Shown piece by piece: positions 1 through 6,708 of a stretch of DNA of 7,301 nucleotides. The notes under the pieces are model-generated. The model had not been told where the DNA came from and ran no database searches. It was given only the letters and a program-made list of their open reading frames with translations. Source of the stretch: UBA1858 sp965658595 (lineage in GTDB: Bacteria; Pseudomonadota; Gammaproteobacteria; UBA4575); NCBI GenBank assembly GCA_965658595.1, contig CBFHSW010000010.1:1-7301 (forward strand), written 5' to 3'. The first letter of the stretch is position 1. Every line of letters begins with the position of its first letter. Both the position numbers and the translations under genes were made by a program.

Positions 1-2157
1 AGTGAGTTGATTGAGCAAGAAGAAGAGAAAAAGCGCTTAGAAGAGGCTGAAAAGCAACAGATTCTTGATCAAGAACGTGCTGAACAAGAACGTATTGAGG
101 CTGAGAAAGAAGCTCTACGACTCGCTGAAGAAAAGCAACGTTTAGAAAAAGAGAAAAAAGATGCAGAGGAAGCTCAACGTCTTGCTGAACAACAAGCACA
201 ACAAAAAACAGCTAAGCCTGAGCCTGCTAAAGAAAGAAAGACACCTGCTCGTAAACGCGAAAAACCAGATGATCAATCCAAGCGTGCAGAACTCCACGTA
301 TCTACAGATAAACGTGGTAAGCGCAAAACAAAATCTAGAGCACGTCCGCAAAGAGTAGAGAGTACTTCTAAACATGCATTTGAAAAGCCTGTCACTCCAG
401 TCGTGCATGATGTGATGATACCGGACAGTATTTCGGTGGCAGATCTTGCTCAGAAAATGGCGATCAAAGCGGCTGAAGTGATTAAAGTCATGATGAACAT
501 GGGGGTAATGGCCACCATCAATCAAGTGATTGATCAGGACACGGCTGTGTTAGTCGTTGAAGAGCTTGGTCATGTAGCTAAGCCATTTGAAGATAATGAT
601 GTAGAGACAGATTTAATTAAGCCTGAATATGACAGTGCTGCCTCGGTCTCAAGACCACCTGTAGTGACAGTGATGGGTCACGTCGATCATGGTAAGACTT
701 CTTTATTAGACTATATACGACATTCTCGTGTAGCAGCCGGTGAAGCCGGAGGGATTACTCAACACATCGGTGCCTATCATGTTGATACTCCGAATGGTGT
801 AATCACGTTTCTAGATACTCCTGGACACGCTGCCTTTACAGCCATGCGTGCGCGTGGAGCACAATTGACAGATATTGTAATTTTGGTGGTATCGGCTGAT
901 GATGGTGTAATGCCACAGACCGCTGAAGCCGTAGAGCATTCACGCGCTGCAGGTGTTCCTATGGTAGTTGCAGTGAATAAAGTAGATAAGCCTGAGGCTG
1001 ATCCAGACCGAGTTCGCAATGATTTGTCTGCGCTTGACGTCATTCCAGAAGATTGGGGTGGTGATGTGCAGTTTGTTAACGTGTCTGCAAAGACCGGCGA
1101 AGGCATTGACAATCTACTAAGTGCACTCAGCTTACAAGCCGAGATAATGGAATTAAAAGGCGTCCCTGAAGGACCTGCATCAGGTATTGTAATTGAATCT
1201 TCATTAGATAAAGGACGTGGCCCAATATCGACCATATTGGTGCAAGAAGGGCAATTAAATCGTGGTGATATTCTACTTTGCGGAGAAGAATATGGACGTG
1301 TGCGCGCGATGTTTGATGAACAAGGCGAAGCTATTGAATCTGCGGGACCATCTTTACCAGGAGTGGTATTGGGTGTTTCCGGTACCGTCAAAGCGGGTGA
1401 AGATGCAATGGTTGTGGAGAGCGATCGTAAAGCACGTGAAGTAGCCGAGTTACGCCGTGGTAAAACACGTGACTCTAAGCTGGCCGCCCAGCAAGCCGCT
1501 AAGCTTGAGAACATCTTTAATCAAATGAAAGATGGTGAAGTGGTCAGTGTTAATATTTTGATTAAGGCCGATGTGCAGGGTAGCTCAGAAGCTCTTAAAG
1601 ACTCACTAACAAAACTTTCAACTGATGAAGTTAAGGTTACTATAGTCAGTAGTGGTGTCGGTGGTATTACAGAATCTGATATCAACCTTGCGGCAGCTTC
1701 TAATGCAATCGTGATCGGTTTTAATGTGCGTGCAGATGCAAGTGCTCGTCGAGCATTAGATGATACGGGTGTCGATTTGCGTTACTACAGTGTGATTTAT
1801 GAAGCCATCGATGATGTTAAAGATGCAATGAGTGGTTTATTGTCACCAGAGTTACGTGAAGAGATTGTCGGTATTGCTCAAGTGAAAGATGTATTTAAGT
1901 CGTCTGCATTGGGTGCGGTGGCAGGATGTATGGTTGTAGATGGCTCTGTTAAAAGAGGTAATCCGATCAGAGTTTTGCGAGATAATGTCGTGGTATACGA
2001 GGGCGAGCTAGAGTCCCTGCGTAGACACAAAGATGATGTTAATGAAGTTCGCTCAGGTACTGAATGTGGTATTGCTGTTAAGAACTATAATGATGTTAAA
2101 GCAGGAGATCAGATTGAAGTTTATGAGCGCACAGAAGTAGCACGGACAATAGACTGA
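1..2157 (+). CDS. infB: Translation initiation factor IF-2 (5' end cut by window)
   Basis: GTPase that brings initiator fMet-tRNA to the 30S subunit and promotes 50S joining in the cytoplasm. The reading frame is open from base 1, so the true start lies upstream. 718 residues are present. In E. coli IF2 (890 aa) the P-loop sits near residue 400, here at codon 226, so very roughly 170 N-terminal residues are missing. Bases 1-250 encode a Glu/Lys/Arg/Gln-rich, probably helical linker. An IF2_N-type domain follows around nt 400-590. The G domain shows G1 GHVDHGKT (676-699), G2 GGITQHIGAY, G3 DTPGH (814-828), G4 NKVD (976-987) and G5 SAKTGEG (from 1084). The remaining domains run to a normal C-terminus at TGA 2155-2157. 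The TTG at nt 7 can be read as a start but is not the true one. This is the first gene here of the usual nusA-infB-rbfA-truB-rpsO-pnp order. Identification is secure; only the start is unknown. Confidence 0.97.
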   Translation, partial: SELIEQEEEKKRLEEAEKQQILDQERAEQERIEAEKEALRLAEEKQRLEKEKKDAEEAQRLAEQQAQQKTAKPEPAKERKTPARKREKPDDQSKRAELHVSTDKRGKRKTKSRARPQRVESTSKHAFEKPVTPVVHDVMIPDSISVADLAQKMAIKAAEVIKVMMNMGVMATINQVIDQDTAVLVVEELGHVAKPFEDNDVETDLIKPEYDSAASVSRPPVVTVMGHVDHGKTSLLDYIRHSRVAAGEAGGITQHIGAYHVDTPNGVITFLDTPGHAAFTAMRARGAQLTDIVILVVSADDGVMPQTAEAVEHSRAAGVPMVVAVNKVDKPEADPDRVRNDLSALDVIPEDWGGDVQFVNVSAKTGEGIDNLLSALSLQAEIMELKGVPEGPASGIVIESSLDKGRGPISTILVQEGQLNRGDILLCGEEYGRVRAMFDEQGEAIESAGPSLPGVVLGVSGTVKAGEDAMVVESDRKAREVAELRRGKTRDSKLAAQQAAKLENIFNQMKDGEVVSVNILIKADVQGSSEALKDSLTKLSTDEVKVTIVSSGVGGITESDINLAAASNAIVIGFNVRADASARRALDDTGVDLRYYSVIYEAIDDVKDAMSGLLSPELREEIVGIAQVKDVFKSSALGAVAGCMVVDGSVKRGNPIRVLRDNVVVYEGELESLRRHKDDVNEVRSGTECGIAVKNYNDVKAGDQIEVYERTEVARTID

Positions 2158-2159
2158 TA

Positions 2160-2522
2160 ATGCCTAGGGATTATCCGCGCTCACTTCGCATTGCAGAACA
2201 AATACATCGTGAAATCGCCGTCATGCTGCGTGAGAACATTAATGATCCTAGGGTCAGTGATTTCTCGATTACTGAAGTGGTGGTAAACAAAGATTTATCT
2301 GTAGCTAAAATTTATTACACGCCATTTTCAAGCGCTCAAGAAATCAAAGAATTGCAGAAGGGATTAGAGAGCTGCGCAGCGTATTTGAGAAGGGAGCTTG
2401 GGAAAATATTACGTATACGTATCATTCCCCAATTGGTTTTTCATTATGATGATACGACTGAGCGATCGACTCGCCTTGAAGAAATCTTAACTCAAGAAAA
2501 AGTTAATAAGAAACGTTCGTAG
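2160..2522 (+). CDS. rbfA: 30S ribosome-binding factor A
   Basis: Small KH-fold protein that binds the immature 30S subunit and helps late 16S rRNA 5'-end maturation and cold adaptation. The product is 120 residues, slightly shorter than the 133 of E. coli, the difference being in the variable C-terminal tail. Family features visible: an N-terminal helix with RIAEQIHREIAVML, the NDPRV turn (residues 28-32), the DLSVAKIYYT strand, and the RIRIIPQLVFHYDD segment near residues 85-98. The ATG lies 2 nt after the infB stop (TGA-TA-ATG) and no clear SD is seen, so translational coupling to infB is likely (inference). The gene sits at its standard place between infB and truB. Confidence 0.96.
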   Translation: MPRDYPRSLRIAEQIHREIAVMLRENINDPRVSDFSITEVVVNKDLSVAKIYYTPFSSAQEIKELQKGLESCAAYLRRELGKILRIRIIPQLVFHYDDTTERSTRLEEILTQEKVNKKRS

Positions 2523-2550
2523 CATTAGCAAACACACAAATTATAATTTC

Positions 2551-3471
2551 GTGGCAAATAGAAAAAAGCGCGGCATCGATATGCATGGATTAGTGGTTTT
2601 AGATAAGCCGCTAGAACTGAGCTCAAATCATGCACTACAACGAGTCAAACGCCTATTTAATGCTAAAAAAGCCGGTCACACCGGCACTTTAGATCCGCTC
2701 GCCACAGGGGCACTGGTAATATGTTTTGGGCGCGCCACTAAGATCGCCGAGCATATTACCTCTATGCAAAAGTGCTATTCAGTAGTGGCTAAGTTGGGCC
2801 AGGAGACTGCCACTGGCGATAGGGAAGGTGAGGTGACACGTGAGGCTGAGGTGAATGCCCAACATTTAGCGGTGGTTGAAACTCTCATACCACAATTTTT
2901 AGGTGACATTGAGCAAATTCCTCCTATGTATTCGGCGCTCAAGAAAGATGGTGTGTCACTGTATAAATTAGCTCGCAAAGGCCAAGAAGTAGAGCGCACT
3001 GTGCGCAAAGTACATATTCATGAGATCGTCCTAGGTAAGTGCACTGATCAAACAATAGAAATGACAGTGAAATGTTCAAAAGGGACTTATATCAGAACTT
3101 TGGTGGAAGACATGGGGCGCGCGCTTGGATGCTATGCTCATGTGCAGCAGCTACGACGAGTATCTGTGGGTGACTTTGGTGATGCGCATCCTATGTTGAG
3201 TATTGAGCAGATGGAATCTATGCAGCAACAAAATAAAAATCTGGAGTCTTTAATACTGCCTATAGAGACGGCTTTTTCACACTATCCAAGCAGAGTTCTG
3301 CACGATGCTCTTGTACAGATGTTGCAACAAGGTAAAGGGCTACAACTTGAGCAGGATAGTTCACCAGAATTTGTGCGTATATTTGATACCCAAGGGGTTT
3401 TTAGGGGGTTAGCTCAGCTCGAACAGGGTAAGACAGTGAAATTTAATCAATTTTTTGGCCCTCCGGCCTAA
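2551..3471 (+). CDS. truB: tRNA pseudouridine-55 synthase
   Basis: Isomerises U55 to pseudouridine in the T-loop of nearly all tRNAs and also acts as a tRNA folding chaperone. The product is 306 residues (E. coli 314). The catalytic motif GHTGTLDPLATG carries the nucleophile Asp48 at exactly the E. coli number. Tyr76, the IPPMYSALK segment (123-131) and KGTYIRTL (177-184) are also present. The C-terminal 60 residues correspond to the PUA-like domain. The GTG start at 2551 is chosen because the first 20 residues then align without gap to E. coli TruB (RKKRGID against RPRRRGRD, then LDKP at 17-20). The ATG at codon 11 (2581) would remove this conserved basic start. No convincing SD precedes the GTG. 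The gap to rbfA is 28 nt, consistent with one operon. The last codons contain GGCC-CTCC-GGCC, a short hairpin not followed by a T tract. Confidence 0.96.
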   Translation: MANRKKRGIDMHGLVVLDKPLELSSNHALQRVKRLFNAKKAGHTGTLDPLATGALVICFGRATKIAEHITSMQKCYSVVAKLGQETATGDREGEVTREAEVNAQHLAVVETLIPQFLGDIEQIPPMYSALKKDGVSLYKLARKGQEVERTVRKVHIHEIVLGKCTDQTIEMTVKCSKGTYIRTLVEDMGRALGCYAHVQQLRRVSVGDFGDAHPMLSIEQMESMQQQNKNLESLILPIETAFSHYPSRVLHDALVQMLQQGKGLQLEQDSSPEFVRIFDTQGVFRGLAQLEQGKTVKFNQFFGPPA

Positions 3472-3479
3472 ATTAAGTA

Positions 3480-3507
3480 TTGTATGAGCCGATCCACATG
3501 GTAGAAT
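3480..3507 (+). promoter_or_regulatory. Candidate sigma-70 promoter of rpsO
   Basis: TTGTAT (-35, 3480-3485), a 16-nt spacer and TAGAAT (-10, 3502-3507) preceded by TG plus one base (3499-3500), i.e. an extended -10. The start point would be near 3514, giving a leader of about 32 nt. E. coli rpsO also has its own promoter in the truB-rpsO gap, so the position is expected. The site is predicted by eye only. Confidence 0.6.
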
Positions 3508-3546
3508 CGCGCATCATTAAAAATCTAAAGATAGAAGTTATAAAAC

Positions 3547-3816
3547 ATGGCACTAACAGCAGAAGACAAGTCAGGCATTATCGAACAGTATCAACAGTCA
3601 GCCAATGATACAGGCTCACCCGAAGTTCAGGTGGCACTTCTATCTGCGCGCATCAAATATCTTAGCGACCATTTTGCTGATCATATCCATGATCATCACT
3701 CAAGACATGGTCTATTAAAGTTGGTAAACCAGCGTCGTAAATTACTGGACTACATCAAGCGTAAAGACCAGGGACGTTACCAACAGTTGATTTCATCTTT
3801 GGGTCTGCGTCGATAA
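3547..3816 (+). CDS. rpsO: Small ribosomal subunit protein uS15
   Basis: Primary 16S rRNA-binding protein of the 30S platform, needed for ordered binding of S6, S18, S11 and S21, and part of intersubunit bridge B4. The product is 89 residues, identical in length to E. coli S15. The characteristic blocks are all present: NDTGSPEVQVALL (20-32), the DHHSRHGLL rRNA-contact loop (49-57), QRRKLLDYIKRKD (62-74) and the LGLRR C-terminus. The ATG has only a weak GAAG SD (3534-3537), set in an AT-rich leader. In E. coli S15 represses its own translation through a pseudoknot around the start site; I see no comparable pairing in the short leader here. It lies between truB and pnp as usual. Confidence 0.98.
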   Translation: MALTAEDKSGIIEQYQQSANDTGSPEVQVALLSARIKYLSDHFADHIHDHHSRHGLLKLVNQRRKLLDYIKRKDQGRYQQLISSLGLRR

Positions 3817-3821
3817 AAGTT

Positions 3822-3873
3822 GGATGTCCCAGCTGTTCTCGCAAGTCTGGTCATCCCTGTCGAATGCACGACA
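3822..3873 (+). other. Two leader hairpins downstream of rpsO
   Basis: Directly after the rpsO stop, GGATG (3822-3826) pairs with CATCC (3852-3856). CCAG (3829-3832) pairs with CTGG (3847-3850), giving a 5+4 bp stem with a small internal loop. A second stem follows at once: TGTCG (3858-3862) with CGACA (3869-3873). Neither has a T tract, so they are not terminators. They could protect the rpsO 3' end or be part of the structured pnp leader that RNase III and PNPase act on in E. coli. The pairing is seen in the sequence; the role is inferred. Confidence 0.45.
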
Positions 3874-3885
3874 ACACATACATAA

Positions 3886-3921
3886 TGAGGCTGATGTGTC
3901 AGCTTCACTCAATAATTTTTT
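3886..3921 (+). terminator. Candidate rpsO terminator or attenuator
   Basis: A 9-bp stem with one G-U pair (3886-3894 with 3899-3907) closes a TGTG loop. A run of six T (3916-3921) follows, but only after an 8-nt gap, so termination is probably incomplete. E. coli has a partial terminator at the same place, letting some rpsO transcripts continue into pnp; partial read-through is therefore a reasonable guess here. Confidence 0.5.
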
Positions 3922-3922
3922 A

Positions 3923-3952
3923 ATTCACTCCCGTGAAGGCATTGGAGTGAAT
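3923..3952 (+). promoter_or_regulatory. pnp leader stem-loop, possible RNase III/PNPase control site
   Basis: A perfect 9-bp inverted repeat: ATTCACTCC (3923-3931) and GGAGTGAAT (3944-3952) enclosing a 12-nt loop. It lies 85 nt before the pnp start. In E. coli a leader duplex at the corresponding place is cut by RNase III and PNPase then represses its own synthesis. This hairpin alone is shorter than a typical RNase III substrate, so its function as such is inferred. It overlaps an alternative pairing with an upstream TTCACTC copy (3904-3910). Confidence 0.5.
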
Positions 3953-3970
3953 CGTCTATGTGGATTACAT

Positions 3971-3984
3971 AATGAATATTCATT
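3971..3984. repeat. 14-bp perfect palindrome in pnp leader
   Basis: AATGAATATTCATT is perfectly self-complementary and lies 54 bp before the pnp start. It could be a protein-binding site or a 5-bp RNA hairpin with an ATAT loop. No pnp promoter is convincing nearby: CATAAT (3968-3973) resembles a -10 box and overlaps it, but its best -35 (TTGGAG, 3942-3947) is 20 nt away. Confidence 0.4.
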
Positions 3985-4037
3985 GTTTAAGTCTGCATAG
4001 TTTCATTTGTCATAGTTAATTCTTATAGGAAATCCTT

Positions 4038-6134
4038 GTGAAAAGCATAAAGAAATCTTTCCAGTTTGGCGCACATGAAGTCACTATCGAAACCGGCGAA
4101 ATCGCTCGTCAAGCAGATGGTGCTGTCATTGTGAATATGGGTGGTACTACAGTACTAGTAACAGTTGTAGGCGTGAGAACCGCAAAAGAGGGTCAAAGCT
4201 TCTTTCCTCTTACCGTCAACTATCAAGAAAAAACTTATGCCGCAGGTAAAATTCCTGGAGGATTTTTCAAGCGTGAAGGACGACCTAGTGAAAAAGAGAC
4301 ACTTACCTGTCGTTTGATCGATCGTCCGATTCGTCCGCTGTTCCCTAAGGGTTTCAAAAATGAAGTTCAGGTCATCGCGACAGTGATGTCTATGAACACA
4401 GATGTTGATGCTGATATCCCCGCACTGATTGGTACTTCTGCTGCACTGGCTATATCAGGTATTCCTTTTGACGGCCCTATCGGAGCATCTAAAGTCGGTT
4501 ATATCAATGGTGAATATGTTATCAACCCAACGTTCTCACAAGTAGCTGAGTCAGATCTTGAGTTAGTTGTTGCAGGTACCGATAACGCAGTATTAATGGT
4601 GGAGTCTGAAGCCAATCTTCTTACTGAAGAAGTGATGCTAGGCGCGGTTATGTTTGGTCATCAACATATGCAGGTGGTAATTGATACCATTCGTGAATTA
4701 GCAGCTGAAGTAGGTAAACCACGCTGGGAGTGGATTGCTGCTGAGACGGATGAAGCCTTAGCTAGTAAAGTTGTAGCACAATATACAGATGCATTAAGTG
4801 AAGCGTATAAAATTTCTGAGAAGTTATCTCGTCAACAAGCTATTGCTGAGATACGCGAACAAGCAATGCAAGAGTTATGCATAGAAGAAGGACCTAGCCA
4901 AGCTGATGTAGCTGGTGAATTATCGCGCTTAGAGAAGAGCTTGGTACGTGGAAAGATTATTTCAGGTGAGCCAAGAATCGATGGTCGTGATACTAAAACA
5001 GTACGACCTATCTATGTCAGAACAGGTCTGTTAGAGAGAACTCATGGTTCAGCACTATTTACCCGAGGAGAAACGCAGGCCATCGTGGTGACCACTTTAG
5101 GTTCTGGACGTGATGCTCAAATCATTGATGCTATTGAAGGTGAGCGCAAAGATACTTTCATGTTGCATTACAACTTCCCTCCTTATTCAGTGGGTGAAGC
5201 TGGCAGAACAGGATCACCTGGTCGTCGTGAAATTGGTCATGGAAAACTTGCTAAGCGTGGTGTGCAAGTAATCATGCCAAGCCAGGAGGAATTTCCATAT
5301 GTTATTCGTGTCGTATCTGAAATTACAGAATCGAATGGTTCTAGCTCTATGGCCTCAGTGTGTGGTACCAGTCTTGCCCTGATGGATGCGGGTGTGCCTA
5401 TTAAAGCACCTGTCGCTGGTATTGCTATGGGACTGATTAAAGAAGGCGACAAGTTTGCCGTGCTATCAGATATTTTAGGTGATGAGGATCATCTCGGTGA
5501 TATGGACTTTAAAGTAGCCGGTTCAGAAGAGGGTATCACAGCATTACAAATGGATATTAAGATCGATGGTATTACTGAAGAGATCATGCGAATCGCACTT
5601 GAGCAAGCCAAAGAAGGTCGTATTCATATCCTAGGTAAGATGTGTGAAGTCATCAACAGTCCTGCTGAAATGTCAGAATACGCACCTCGATTACTTTCTA
5701 TGTCTGTTCATCCTGACAAGATTCGTGATGTTATCGGTAAAGGTGGATCAGTTATTCGCTCTATTACAGAAGAGACTGGTGCCGTGGTTGATATTGATGA
5801 TGAGGGTAATATCAAGATTGCTTCAGTTGATAGGGCCGCTGGTGAAGAAGCCAAGAAGCGTATTGAATTGATTACTGCTGATGTTGAAGTAGGAACAACC
5901 TATGAAGGTAAAGTAGCAAAAATTATGGACTTCGGTGCTTTTGTGACGATCTTGCCTGGTCGGGATGGTTTAGTTCACATATCTCAAATCTCTAACGAGC
6001 GCGTTGAGAATGTTTCAGATGTTCTTAATGAAGGCGATATGGTGACGGTAAAAGTGTTAGAAATTGATAAGCAAAACCGTATCCGTTTGAGTATGAAAGA
6101 AGTGGGCAAAGAGGAAGCCAAGCCGGAAGAATAG
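4038..6134 (+). CDS. pnp: Polyribonucleotide nucleotidyltransferase (PNPase)
   Basis: Trimeric phosphorolytic 3'-5' exoribonuclease that turns RNA plus phosphate into nucleoside diphosphates. It takes part in mRNA decay, RNA quality control and, in E. coli, the degradosome. The product is 698 residues (E. coli 711). The first RNase PH domain includes FFKREGRPSE (76-85) and the LIDRPIRPLFP segment (93-103). A helical linker lies around 240-300. The second RNase PH domain carries the phosphate-binding Ser435-437 and the catalytic Asp484 and Asp490 of GDEDHLGDMD, with Lys492 following. A KH domain with the GKGG loop (567-570) and an S1 domain from about 618 (EGKVAKIMDFGAF) complete the protein. 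A short acidic/lysine tail ends it. The GTG start has a good AGGA SD (4027-4030) with a 7-nt spacer and fits the family N-terminus. Its 221-nt leader is structured, which suggests post-transcriptional autoregulation as in E. coli. Confidence 0.98.
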   Translation: MKSIKKSFQFGAHEVTIETGEIARQADGAVIVNMGGTTVLVTVVGVRTAKEGQSFFPLTVNYQEKTYAAGKIPGGFFKREGRPSEKETLTCRLIDRPIRPLFPKGFKNEVQVIATVMSMNTDVDADIPALIGTSAALAISGIPFDGPIGASKVGYINGEYVINPTFSQVAESDLELVVAGTDNAVLMVESEANLLTEEVMLGAVMFGHQHMQVVIDTIRELAAEVGKPRWEWIAAETDEALASKVVAQYTDALSEAYKISEKLSRQQAIAEIREQAMQELCIEEGPSQADVAGELSRLEKSLVRGKIISGEPRIDGRDTKTVRPIYVRTGLLERTHGSALFTRGETQAIVVTTLGSGRDAQIIDAIEGERKDTFMLHYNFPPYSVGEAGRTGSPGRREIGHGKLAKRGVQVIMPSQEEFPYVIRVVSEITESNGSSSMASVCGTSLALMDAGVPIKAPVAGIAMGLIKEGDKFAVLSDILGDEDHLGDMDFKVAGSEEGITALQMDIKIDGITEEIMRIALEQAKEGRIHILGKMCEVINSPAEMSEYAPRLLSMSVHPDKIRDVIGKGGSVIRSITEETGAVVDIDDEGNIKIASVDRAAGEEAKKRIELITADVEVGTTYEGKVAKIMDFGAFVTILPGRDGLVHISQISNERVENVSDVLNEGDMVTVKVLEIDKQNRIRLSMKEVGKEEAKPEE

Positions 6135-6159
6135 ACGTAAATCAAGCGGGTGGGACTCA

Positions 6160-6537
6160 ATGAGTAAAAACAAATGGTCTGAAAAGCTAAATTCTGAACA
6201 ATACGATGTATGTTGGAATAAAGGCACAGAAGCACCATTTACAGGCGGATTGTTAGATGAAAAGCGCCCTGGTTCCTTCAAATGTGTTTGCTGTGATGCA
6301 GTACTATTTGAATCTTCCACTAAATTTGATTCTGGCACCGGCTGGCCCAGCTTTTGGGAAGCCTCCAATCAGCAAGCGATTAAGTATATTGTTGATCAAT
6401 CACTCGGCATGACGAGAACAGAGGTGTGCTGCATGAATTGTGGTTCACACCTCGGTCACGTTTTTGAAGATGGCCCTCATCCTACCGGGAAGCGTTACTG
6501 TATTAATTCCCTCGCTTTGACATTCGATGTCGAATAA
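6160..6537 (+). CDS. msrB: Peptide-methionine (R)-S-oxide reductase MsrB
   Basis: Reduces the R form of methionine sulfoxide in oxidised proteins back to methionine, usually with thioredoxin as electron donor, in the cytoplasm. The product is 125 residues, a normal single-domain MsrB with no signal peptide. Zinc ligands are the pairs Cys42/Cys45 (KCVCC) and Cys91/Cys94 (CCMNCG). The substrate pocket motif GTGWPSFW (59-66), SHLGHVFEDGP (96-106) and the catalytic Cys114 in RYCINS are all present. Two further cysteines, Cys44 and Cys90, sit beside the zinc pairs; I cannot identify a clear resolving cysteine. The ATG has a GGGTGGG purine stretch (6148-6154) as SD. It follows pnp by 25 nt with no terminator or promoter seen, so co-transcription with pnp is likely (inference). 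The small ATTCG/CGAAT hairpin at its stop (6522-6535) lacks a T tract. Confidence 0.96.
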   Translation: MSKNKWSEKLNSEQYDVCWNKGTEAPFTGGLLDEKRPGSFKCVCCDAVLFESSTKFDSGTGWPSFWEASNQQAIKYIVDQSLGMTRTEVCCMNCGSHLGHVFEDGPHPTGKRYCINSLALTFDVE

Positions 6538-6591
6538 AGCACCAATATTGAACGCCATCTGAACGAAAACATCCCCATTAGAGGTTAAAAT

Positions 6592-6620
6592 TTGTACAAT
6601 CATGCGTTGTACTAGAACAA
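6592..6620. repeat. Tandem operator-like dyads (TTGTAC family)
   Basis: A perfect 8-bp palindrome TTGTACAA (6592-6599) is followed 7 bp later by TTGTACTAGAACAA (6607-6620), which is self-complementary at 12 of 14 positions. A third half-site, GTACAA, is at 6764-6769, downstream of the promoter. The arrangement, 58-86 bp upstream of the -35 box, is that of an upstream activator or repressor pair. No known regulator is recognised. Confidence 0.35.
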
Positions 6621-6677
6621 GCATTAAACCTGTTGAGGGGATAAATAAATATACTCATAAATTCAGTTGTTATTGGG

Positions 6678-6708
6678 TTGTGGTTTTACGTATTTGTGGT
6701 GCTATAAT
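6678..6708 (+). promoter_or_regulatory. Candidate sigma-70 promoter of the alkB-like gene
   Basis: A consensus TATAAT (6703-6708) is preceded by TG plus one base (6700-6701), an extended -10. The best -35, TTGTGG (6678-6683), stands 19 nt upstream, longer than ideal; an extended -10 can tolerate that. The start would be near 6715. The A/T-rich stretch upstream may help. It supports a transcript separate from pnp-msrB. Confidence 0.6.

Noticed and set aside
1..250. Repetitive Glu/Lys/Gln-rich coding at the left edge as a possible separate repeat protein
   Set aside because: It is continuous in frame with IF2, and bacterial IF2 proteins commonly have such a charged N-terminal linker.
142..525. 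127-codon minus-strand frame opposite the infB linker
   Set aside because: It is the antisense of a Glu/Lys-rich region, which automatically gives a Phe/Leu/Cys/Ser-rich frame.
777..1514. 245-codon open frame on the minus strand inside infB
   Set aside because: It lies wholly opposite the conserved GTPase region, its translation is Ser/Thr/Arg/Pro-rich without a recognisable domain, and no SD or promoter supports it.
3455..3468. T6 followed by GGCC-CTCC-GGCC at the end of truB, looking like a minus-strand terminator
   Set aside because: The stem is only 4 bp, lies in coding sequence, and no minus-strand gene would end there.
6057..6368. Minus-strand frames over the pnp-msrB junction
   Set aside because: They overlap two well-supported genes and show no motif or initiation signal.
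6522..6535. Inverted repeat ATTCGATGTCGAAT at the msrB stop as terminator
   Set aside because: The stem has 5 usable base pairs and no T tract follows.
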